From: an uncultured Eubacteriales bacterium
GTDB lineage: Bacteria > Bacillota > Clostridia > Oscillospirales > Oscillospiraceae
Direction: 5' to 3'
NCBI GenBank assembly: GCA_900544405.1
Contig: UQVA01000022.1
Location: 1-31,154, forward strand
DNA: 31,154 bases
The notes beneath the pieces were generated by a model. It did not search any database. It was not told the DNA's origin and saw nothing but the letters and a program-made list of their open reading frames with translations. Below, in pieces: positions 7,168 to 13,404 of this stretch. The position numbers were made by a program, and so were the translations under genes. Numbering within the stretch: the first letter of the stretch is position 1; every line of letters starts with the position of its first letter.

Positions 7168-8760
7168 TTATTCCTCTGTGGAAACCACGATCTCGGAAAG
7201 CTGCAGGCCGGGATTCTTCCGGCAGGTAAAGTCGATGGCCCAGTAGCTGGAGAATACCAGCAGGCTCCGGCCCTTGTAGTCCTCCAGCAGCTCGGCGTCG
7301 CTGCCCAGATTCAGGTCCGTCAGGTCGCCGGGGTAGCTGTCGATCAGGCGAATCTCCTCGTAGGGCAGGGTCTCCATCCGTAGGTCCACGCCGTACTCGT
7401 TCTTCATCCGGTACACGAACACGTCAAATTGCAGCGTGCCCACCACGCCCACAATGACCTCCTCCATGCCGGAATTGGGGACCCTGAAGATTTGGATAGC
7501 GCCCTCCTGGGCGATCTGCTCGGTGCCTTTCACGAACTGCTTCCGCTTCATGGAATCCTTGGCGGAAACACGGGCGAAATGCTCCGGGGCAAACGTCGGG
7601 ATGCCGGAGAATTTGAATTTCTTGCCGGGGGTGGTGATGGTGTCGCCAATGGAGAAAATGCCCGGGTCGAACACGCCGATCACATCGCCGGCGTAGGCTT
7701 CCTCCACGATCTCCCGCTCGGCAGCCATCAGCTGCTGGGGCTGGGAAAGGCGCATTTTCTTGTTGCCCTGGACATGGAAATATTCGCTGTCCCGCTGGAA
7801 TTTTCCGGAGCAGATGCGCATAAAGGCCAGCCGGTCCCGGTGGGCTTTGTTCATGTTGGCCTGGATCTTGAACACGAATGCAGAAAAATCCGGGCTGAAA
7901 GCGTCCACAACGCCGCAGTCGGCGGTCCGGGACAGGGGAGGGGGTGTCATCCGCAGGAACTCCTCCAGGAATGGCTCCACGCCGAAGTTGGTCAGAGCGG
8001 AGCCGAAGAACACGGGGCTCAGCTTTCCGGCCTTGACCTCATCCAGGTCCAGTTCCCGTCCGGCGGACAGCAACTCCACGTCGTCGATGAGCTGGGCGTG
8101 CTTCTTTTCGCCCAGAATGTCGTCCACCTGCTTGTCGTACAGGTCGATGGCCTGCTTGCCTGCCCGGTTCTTGCCGGACACGCCGGAGAAGAACAGCAGC
8201 TGGCTGTTTTCCCGGTCGTACACGCCCTGGAAGTCCTTGCCGGAGCCGATGGGCCAGTTCATAGCGTAGGTCTCAATGCCCAATTCCCGCTCCAATTCGT
8301 CCAGCAGGTCGAAGGGGTCCTTGCTCTCCCTGTCCATCTTGTTGATGAACGTAAAAATGGGGATATGGCGCATGGCGCAGACCTTGAATAGCTTCCGGGT
8401 CTGAGCCTCCACGCCCTTGCTGCCGTCAATGACCATCACGGCAGAATCTGCCGCCATCAGGGTCCGGTAGGTGTCCTCGGAGAAGTCCTGGTGGCCGGGG
8501 GTGTCCAGAATGTTAATGCAGAAGCCGTTGTACTGGAACTGCAGCACGGACGAGGTCACGGAAATACCACGCTGCTTCTCGATCTCCATCCAGTCGGACG
8601 TGGCGGCACGGGTGTTTTTCTTGCCCTTGACCACGCCGGCCTGGGCAATGGCGCCGCCGTAGAGCAGGAATTTTTCAGTCAAAGTGGTTTTACCGGCGTC
8701 CGGGTGGGAAATGATGGCAAAGGTCCGGCGGCGGCGAATTTCATCCTGTAAGCTTAACAT
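7168..8760 (-). CDS. prfC: Peptide chain release factor 3 (RF3), 530 aa
   Basis: RF3 is the translational GTPase that drives RF1 and RF2 off the ribosome after peptide release. The GTPase motifs are complete: G1 HPDAGKT (19-25), G2 region RGISVTSS (64-71), G3 DTPGH (86-90) and G4 NKMD (140-143). The C-terminal part contains the RF3-specific domains with conserved blocks such as QFDVFVYRMKNEYG. The length matches the family (about 525-530 aa) and no domain is missing. The ATG at 8760 is fixed by GGAGGG at 8766-8771. The gene stands alone with its own promoter and terminator. Its leader of about 95 nt carries a six-codon ORF and complementary SD/anti-SD segments, described separately. Confidence 0.97.
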   Translation of the reverse strand: MLSLQDEIRRRRTFAIISHPDAGKTTLTEKFLLYGGAIAQAGVVKGKKNTRAATSDWMEIEKQRGISVTSSVLQFQYNGFCINILDTPGHQDFSEDTYRTLMAADSAVMVIDGSKGVEAQTRKLFKVCAMRHIPIFTFINKMDRESKDPFDLLDELERELGIETYAMNWPIGSGKDFQGVYDRENSQLLFFSGVSGKNRAGKQAIDLYDKQVDDILGEKKHAQLIDDVELLSAGRELDLDEVKAGKLSPVFFGSALTNFGVEPFLEEFLRMTPPPLSRTADCGVVDAFSPDFSAFVFKIQANMNKAHRDRLAFMRICSGKFQRDSEYFHVQGNKKMRLSQPQQLMAAEREIVEEAYAGDVIGVFDPGIFSIGDTITTPGKKFKFSGIPTFAPEHFARVSAKDSMKRKQFVKGTEQIAQEGAIQIFRVPNSGMEEVIVGVVGTLQFDVFVYRMKNEYGVDLRMETLPYEEIRLIDSYPGDLTDLNLGSDAELLEDYKGRSLLVFSSYWAIDFTCRKNPGLQLSEIVVSTEE

Positions 8761-8765
8761 GATTA

Positions 8766-8807
8766 CCCTCCAAAAGTTGTATTTTTCACGAAAAACAGGG
8801 GAGGGGA
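8766..8807 (-). promoter_or_regulatory. prfC SD and upstream anti-SD, possible translational switch
   Basis: On the minus strand, the sequence just after the mini-ORF stop is TCCCCTCCCC (8807-8798). It is complementary to the prfC ribosome binding site GGAGGG (8771-8766) and also to the mini-ORF SD GGAGG. An inner helix TTTTT-CGTG-AAAAA (about 8783-8796) brings the two segments together. This resembles the layout of translational attenuators. Function is inferred from complementarity only. Confidence 0.4.
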
Positions 8808-8828
8808 CTAGGGATAAAAGGATACCAT
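8808..8828 (-). CDS. Six-codon leader ORF MVSFYP upstream of prfC
   Basis: ATG GTA TCC TTT TAT CCC TAG follows AGGAGG (8834-8839) with a 5-nt spacer, inside the predicted prfC transcript. The peptide MVSFYP ends Pro-stop, and the stop is UAG, decoded by RF1. Peptides that end in Pro terminate slowly in well-studied leaders such as TnaC. The ORF is too short for coding statistics. Its reality rests on the strong SD, its position between promoter and prfC, and the anti-SD directly after its stop codon. Confidence 0.4.
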   Translation of the reverse strand: MVSFYP

Positions 8829-8862
8829 GGCGTCCTCCTGAAAATTCAAGTTCATTCGGTTT

Positions 8863-8891
8863 ATTTTACCATGCTTTCCGGGACATTACAA
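8863..8891 (-). promoter_or_regulatory. Promoter of prfC
   Basis: On the minus strand, TTGTAA (8886-8891), a 17-bp spacer and TAAAAT (8863-8868). Transcription would start near 8856 and include the mini-ORF. Confidence 0.7.
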
Positions 8892-8894
8892 GAG

Positions 8895-8939
8895 GAAAAA
8901 TGGAAAATTGGGGAGAGACGACCGAAATCGTCCCTCCCC
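8895..8939 (-). terminator. Terminator after the LRR gene pair
   Basis: A 12-bp stem (8910-8921 with 8928-8939, one G-U pair) and a 6-nt loop are followed on the minus strand by AATTTTCCATTTTT. It starts about 15 nt after the stop of the 8954 gene and partly overlaps the prfC promoter region. Confidence 0.85.
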
Positions 8940-8953
8940 GAAAAATCATTTGA

Positions 8954-11464
8954 TTATGCGACCCAGCGGCCGGAGGCATCGAAGGTGTAGCGAGTGCCGC
9001 CCAGCATCAGGGTAGTGCTGCTGGCCATGTTTCCGCCGGGATAGAAGTAATACCAGCTTCCGCCGATGTACTGCCAGCCGGTCTCCATGATACCGGAGCT
9101 GTTCAGATAGTACCAGTTTCCGCCACGGTTCAGCCAGCCGGTCTGCATAACGCCGGAGCCATCAAAATAGTACCAATTTCCGTCAGGCAGTCTCTGCCAA
9201 CCTGTCACCATAAAGCCGGAGGCGTTCAGGTAATACCAATTTCCGCTGTAACGGACCCAATTGTGCTGCAAAACACCGGAGCCGTTGAAGTAGTACCAGT
9301 TTCCATCAGGCAGCTTCTGCCAACCGGTCACCATGAAGCCGGAAGCATTCAGATAATACCAGTTCCCGTTATCCAGGAGCCAACCGTGCTGCAGGATGCC
9401 GGAACCGTTGAAATAGTACCAATGGCCATCGGGCAGCTTCTGCCAACCGGTCACCATGAAGCCGGAAGCGTTCAGGTAATACCAGTTCCCATTGTCCAGA
9501 AGCCAGCCGTGCTGCAGAACACCGGTCTCGTCAAAATAGTACCAGTGGCTATCCGGCAGCCGCTTCCAACCGGTAATATGGCTGCCATTTTCATAATAGA
9601 ACCACTTGCCGTCTTCCTGATACCAACCGTCACTAATTGGAGTTGTTCTATTGAAATGGACAATGACCCGTGACGTTTCCTCCTCGTTGCACATGGAGAA
9701 TTCTGTCTTTTCCCAGGCTTCCTCTGTTCCGCCGTAATAAATATCCGTCAACTTCTCATCATCATAAAATGCGCTGTTCACCCACCTGACACTGGCGGGA
9801 ATGGAAACTGCTGTCAAATTCTGCATTTTGGAAAATGCAAACGGGTAGAAGCTGACCGTTCCTTCCGGCACCTGTAGCACGCCTCCGGTATATTTTCCAG
9901 CCGGATACCGAATCAAGCAAGGGCCGTCCGTAAAATCGTCATACAGGATACCGTCTATGGTATAGCGGGCAGTATCCCCCTCCTGAGTCACAAACCGCTT
10001 CAAATTAGGCAGGTTAAACCATTCCGGCGCCGTGGGCAGGGGGTCGCCGCCGGTGTAGCCGATGATGATCTCTTCCAGGTACGGGTTCCAGAAATCAAAT
10101 TGCCACGGGCCATACCTTCCGTCCATCGTGAGACTTGTATCCTTTTTCCCCTCAGGGTAAAACACCATTCCTCCGGTACCTTTGGAACAGAGAACACCAT
10201 TTCGGGACTCAAATTTCTCGTTGTCAGTATCTACATAAATAGATTCCAACGATGTCCAGCCGTGAAAAGAATAGTTCTTAAAGTCGACCACAGTCTTGGG
10301 AAGCGTGACTGTTACCGTAGCGGTGTTGGTCCTTGACTGATACATGATGATGCGTCTCACCGGGAATCCGTCCAATTCTTCCGGGATGACCAAATCCCGT
10401 TCATTTCCATCGTATGCCCAAATCACAGCGGATCTACCGACCTGAGGATCACTGTCGATTTCCAGCGAATATGTGAATCCGTCTTTTGTCTGCTTTTCGG
10501 TCTTCTCGGAGGGTTCAGTAGTGTTGAAGTGGACGGTGATCTGATTCAGAATTTCGCCGCCGTACTTGGCGAATTCCAATTCATTCCAGGCTTCTTCTGA
10601 GCCGCCGAAGTAAATATCTCTCAGATTTTCGCTCCAATTAAATGCGGTAAACGGAATATAGCTCACACTAGCCGGAATCGCAATAGCGGTCAGGTTATTC
10701 ATTCTGGAAAATGCAAAGGGGTAGAATGCCTTTGTTCCCTCCGGCACCTGCAGCACACCGCCGGTGTATTTTCCGGCAGGATAGCGGATCAATGTTTTAT
10801 CAGAGCCAGAAAGGTCCGCATAAAGGATACCATCGATCGTGTAACGGGCGGTATCCCCCTCCTGGGTCACAAAACGCTTCAGATTTGGAAGGTTAAAATC
10901 CTCTGGTGCAGTGGGCAGAGGATCACCGCCGGTATAACCAACGATAATTTCTTCCAGGTATGGATTCCAGAAATCAAATGGTCCCGTACCATATCGTCCA
11001 TACATCGTCAGGTTGCTGTCCTTTTTCCCTTCGGGATAGAAGCAGATACCGTCGGAACCTTTGCCATAGAAGACACCGTCTCTGGACTCAAACTTCTCGT
11101 TTTCGGAATCGACGTAAATCGACTCCAAAGCCGTCCAATTATGGAAAGCATAGCTCCAAACATTCTTGACCGTTTTGGAAATCGTAACAGATTTTGTCGA
11201 GGTATTGGTAACAAGGACATCGAAGTAGATCGTTTCAACCGGGATCCCCTCAATTTCTTCCGGGATCGTCAAGTCCGTTTCGGTGCCTTCATATTTACGA
11301 AGGACCACATATTGATGTGAACCATCGTCTGTCACCACATTGTAAGTAAAACCATTGTAATCCTTCTGCTCTGATGCTGCCTGGGCCGGGGTCAGGTTGG
11401 CCAGGGCCGGGAGCAGCAGGAGCAATGCAAGAGACAGTGCCAAAAACTGTTTTATTCGTGTCAT
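8954..11464 (-). CDS. Secreted LRR protein with ten cell-wall-binding repeats, 836 aa
   Basis: A signal peptide (1-29, cleavage after TPAQA) is followed by two related BspA-like leucine-rich modules (about 35-318 and 325-610). Both contain GYTGGDPLPTAPE and YTIDGILY blocks. From about residue 613 come ten aromatic repeats of 20-21 residues (pattern W-x3-G-x-W-Y-Y-x6-G), the choline/glucan-binding-like cell-wall repeat fold, and a C-terminal RYTFDASGRWVA. The protein is probably held on the envelope by the repeats, while the LRR modules bind a ligand or host surface; neither ligand is known. There is no LPXTG motif. The gene lies 18 bp downstream of its paralogue, in the same transcript, with an AAAGGA site. 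The first LRR module resembles the single module of the paralogue more than the second does in its last 50 residues. Confidence 0.88.
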   Translation of the reverse strand: MTRIKQFLALSLALLLLLPALANLTPAQAASEQKDYNGFTYNVVTDDGSHQYVVLRKYEGTETDLTIPEEIEGIPVETIYFDVLVTNTSTKSVTISKTVKNVWSYAFHNWTALESIYVDSENEKFESRDGVFYGKGSDGICFYPEGKKDSNLTMYGRYGTGPFDFWNPYLEEIIVGYTGGDPLPTAPEDFNLPNLKRFVTQEGDTARYTIDGILYADLSGSDKTLIRYPAGKYTGGVLQVPEGTKAFYPFAFSRMNNLTAIAIPASVSYIPFTAFNWSENLRDIYFGGSEEAWNELEFAKYGGEILNQITVHFNTTEPSEKTEKQTKDGFTYSLEIDSDPQVGRSAVIWAYDGNERDLVIPEELDGFPVRRIIMYQSRTNTATVTVTLPKTVVDFKNYSFHGWTSLESIYVDTDNEKFESRNGVLCSKGTGGMVFYPEGKKDTSLTMDGRYGPWQFDFWNPYLEEIIIGYTGGDPLPTAPEWFNLPNLKRFVTQEGDTARYTIDGILYDDFTDGPCLIRYPAGKYTGGVLQVPEGTVSFYPFAFSKMQNLTAVSIPASVRWVNSAFYDDEKLTDIYYGGTEEAWEKTEFSMCNEEETSRVIVHFNRTTPISDGWYQEDGKWFYYENGSHITGWKRLPDSHWYYFDETGVLQHGWLLDNGNWYYLNASGFMVTGWQKLPDGHWYYFNGSGILQHGWLLDNGNWYYLNASGFMVTGWQKLPDGNWYYFNGSGVLQHNWVRYSGNWYYLNASGFMVTGWQRLPDGNWYYFDGSGVMQTGWLNRGGNWYYLNSSGIMETGWQYIGGSWYYFYPGGNMASSTTLMLGGTRYTFDASGRWVA
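8955..9660. repeat. Direct repeat, copy 1 (3' block of LRR gene pair)
   Basis: This block aligns without gaps to 11484-12189 (offset 2529 bp). I count about eight differences, three near the 3' end of the genes and five near the inner end. About 600 bp between them (roughly 9008-9612) is identical by eye, which implies recent duplication or gene conversion. Confidence 0.9.
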
Positions 11465-11482
11465 AGCTAGTATCCTTTCTTT

Positions 11483-13123
11483 TTATGCGACCCAGCGGCC
11501 GGAGGCATCGAAGGTATAGCGGGTGCCGCCCAGCGTCAGGGTAGTGCTGCTGGCCATGTTTCCGCCGGGATAGAAGTAATACCAGCTTCCGCCGATGTAC
11601 TGCCAGCCGGTCTCCATGATACCGGAGCTGTTCAGATAGTACCAGTTTCCGCCACGGTTCAGCCAGCCGGTCTGCATAACGCCGGAGCCATCAAAATAGT
11701 ACCAATTTCCGTCAGGCAGTCTCTGCCAACCTGTCACCATAAAGCCGGAGGCGTTCAGGTAATACCAATTTCCGCTGTAACGGACCCAATTGTGCTGCAA
11801 AACACCGGAGCCGTTGAAGTAGTACCAGTTTCCATCAGGCAGCTTCTGCCAACCGGTCACCATGAAGCCGGAAGCATTCAGATAATACCAGTTCCCGTTA
11901 TCCAGGAGCCAACCGTGCTGCAGGATGCCGGAACCGTTGAAATAGTACCAATGGCCATCGGGCAGCTTCTGCCAACCGGTCACCATGAAGCCGGAAGCGT
12001 TCAGGTAATACCAGTTCCCATTGTCCAGAAGCCAGCCGTGCTGCAGAACACCGGTCTCGTCAAAATAGTACCAGTGGCTATCCGGCAGCCGCTTCCAACC
12101 GGTAATATGGCTGCCATTTTCATAATAGAACCACTTGCCGTCCTCCTGATGCCAGCCGTCACCAATTGGAGCTGTTCTATTGAAATGGACGGTGATCTGA
12201 TTCAGAATTTCGCCGCCATATTTGGCAAATTCCAGTCCATTCCAGGCTTCTTCCGTACCGCCAAAGTAAATGTCTTTCAGGTTTTCGCTCCATCGGAAGG
12301 CAGACATCGGAATATACGTCACACTGGCCGGAATTGCAATGGCGGTCAGATTATCCATTCTGGAAAACGCAAAGGAATAGAAAGCTGTTGTCCCCTCCGG
12401 CACTTGAAGCACACCGCCGGCGTATTTTCCGGCAGGATAGCGGATCAATGTTTTACCAAAGCCAGAAAGGTCAGCATAAAGGATGCCGTCGATCGTATAA
12501 CGGGCATCGTCGCCATCTTGGGTCACAAAACGCTTCAGATTCGGCAAATTAAAGCTCTCAGGCGGCGTAACCAGCGGGTCTCCACCGGTGTACCCGACAA
12601 TCAGTTCCTGAAGATAAGGGTTATAAAAGCCCTTGTCGGTGATCCAGGGAGCAAACCAGCCAGAAACCGTTAAACTGGTGTCCGTTTTCCCTTCCGGATA
12701 CTGAGAGATGTAGGTCCCGCTTTTGTCGTACAATACACCGTCACGGGAAGAATAGTTTTCATTCTCCGGGCTGACCGAAATCTCCTTCAAGGCAGTCCAG
12801 TCCGTGAAAGAATACCGCCAGCAAGTAAGGACCGTCTTTGGAATACTGACGCTTTCAACGGTCGAATTTCCGGAACTGCCGCCAATCACCTTCACGGGAT
12901 AGCCTTCAATTTCTTCCGGGATAACAAGATTCTTTTCGGAACCCTGATATCCCCAGAAATAAGCAAACGTGCCCCATTCCCCACCCTGGGAAATCGAATA
13001 AATGATACCGTTCAGTTCCTTTTTTTCCACCTCGTCCGCCTGGGCCGGGGTCAGGTTGGCCAGGGCCGGGAGCAGCAGGAGCAGTGCTAGGGAAAGTGCC
13101 AGAAATTGTCTCCATCGCTTCAT
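11483..13123 (-). CDS. Secreted LRR protein with ten cell-wall-binding repeats, paralogue, 546 aa
   Basis: This has the same architecture as its downstream neighbour but one LRR module instead of two. The signal peptide has the identical hydrophobic core (FLALSLALLLLLPALANL) ending TPAQA. The BspA-type LRR module spans about 33-320, and the ten aromatic repeats with C terminus RYTFDASGRWVA span about 324-546. The C-terminal part differs from the paralogue at only a few residues (WHQEDG for WYQEDG, LTLGG for LMLGG). The ATG has AAAGGAG with a 7-nt spacer. It is the first gene of a two-gene unit behind its own promoter. Ligands are unknown; surface location is inferred from the signal peptide and repeats. 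Confidence 0.88.
   Translation of the reverse strand: MKRWRQFLALSLALLLLLPALANLTPAQADEVEKKELNGIIYSISQGGEWGTFAYFWGYQGSEKNLVIPEEIEGYPVKVIGGSSGNSTVESVSIPKTVLTCWRYSFTDWTALKEISVSPENENYSSRDGVLYDKSGTYISQYPEGKTDTSLTVSGWFAPWITDKGFYNPYLQELIVGYTGGDPLVTPPESFNLPNLKRFVTQDGDDARYTIDGILYADLSGFGKTLIRYPAGKYAGGVLQVPEGTTAFYSFAFSRMDNLTAIAIPASVTYIPMSAFRWSENLKDIYFGGTEEAWNGLEFAKYGGEILNQITVHFNRTAPIGDGWHQEDGKWFYYENGSHITGWKRLPDSHWYYFDETGVLQHGWLLDNGNWYYLNASGFMVTGWQKLPDGHWYYFNGSGILQHGWLLDNGNWYYLNASGFMVTGWQKLPDGNWYYFNGSGVLQHNWVRYSGNWYYLNASGFMVTGWQRLPDGNWYYFDGSGVMQTGWLNRGGNWYYLNSSGIMETGWQYIGGSWYYFYPGGNMASSTTLTLGGTRYTFDASGRWVA
11484..12189. repeat. Direct repeat, copy 2 (3' block of LRR gene pair)
   Basis: Partner of 8955-9660. 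It encodes all ten cell-wall-binding repeats of the upstream paralogue. Confidence 0.9.
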
Positions 13124-13168
13124 AAAAATTCTCCTTTTCTGTGAATTCGTTTCCGGATAGCTGACATG

Positions 13169-13197
13169 AGTATATCACAGGTGAAATTCCGCCGCAA
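13169..13197 (-). promoter_or_regulatory. Promoter of the LRR gene pair
   Basis: On the minus strand, TTGCGG (13192-13197), a 17-bp spacer and TATACT (13169-13174), about 45 nt from the start codon. The rest of 13124-13404 holds this promoter and the ileS terminator; no other gene is seen. Confidence 0.65.
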
Positions 13198-13311
13198 GTG
13201 CCCTTGTGAAAAATAGCAATGTACACAAATGATTCAAGGAATTTTCACAAATTCGGCAGAACGGATTGTGCAATACGCCGATAGAACAGTTTTGATTTTC
13301 GGAATTTCTCC

Positions 13312-13351
13312 CTGAAAAAGGAAATTCCCCGACGCAAAAGCGTCGGGGAAT
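13312..13351 (-). terminator. Terminator of ileS
   Basis: A perfect 12-bp stem (13324-13335 with 13340-13351) and a 4-nt loop are followed on the minus strand by TTCCTTTTTC. It starts 53 nt after the ileS stop. Confidence 0.85.
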
Positions 13352-13404
13352 CCGAAAACGCAGTTTCTTGACCAGAAATCCCGGTCACCTGAGCGAAAAT
13401 TCTA

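Noticed and set aside
8955..9660. Regular 60-63 bp periodicity in both LRR genes as a CRISPR array
   Set aside because: The periodicity encodes 20-21-residue wall-binding repeats in a continuous reading frame; no unique spacers between identical repeats.
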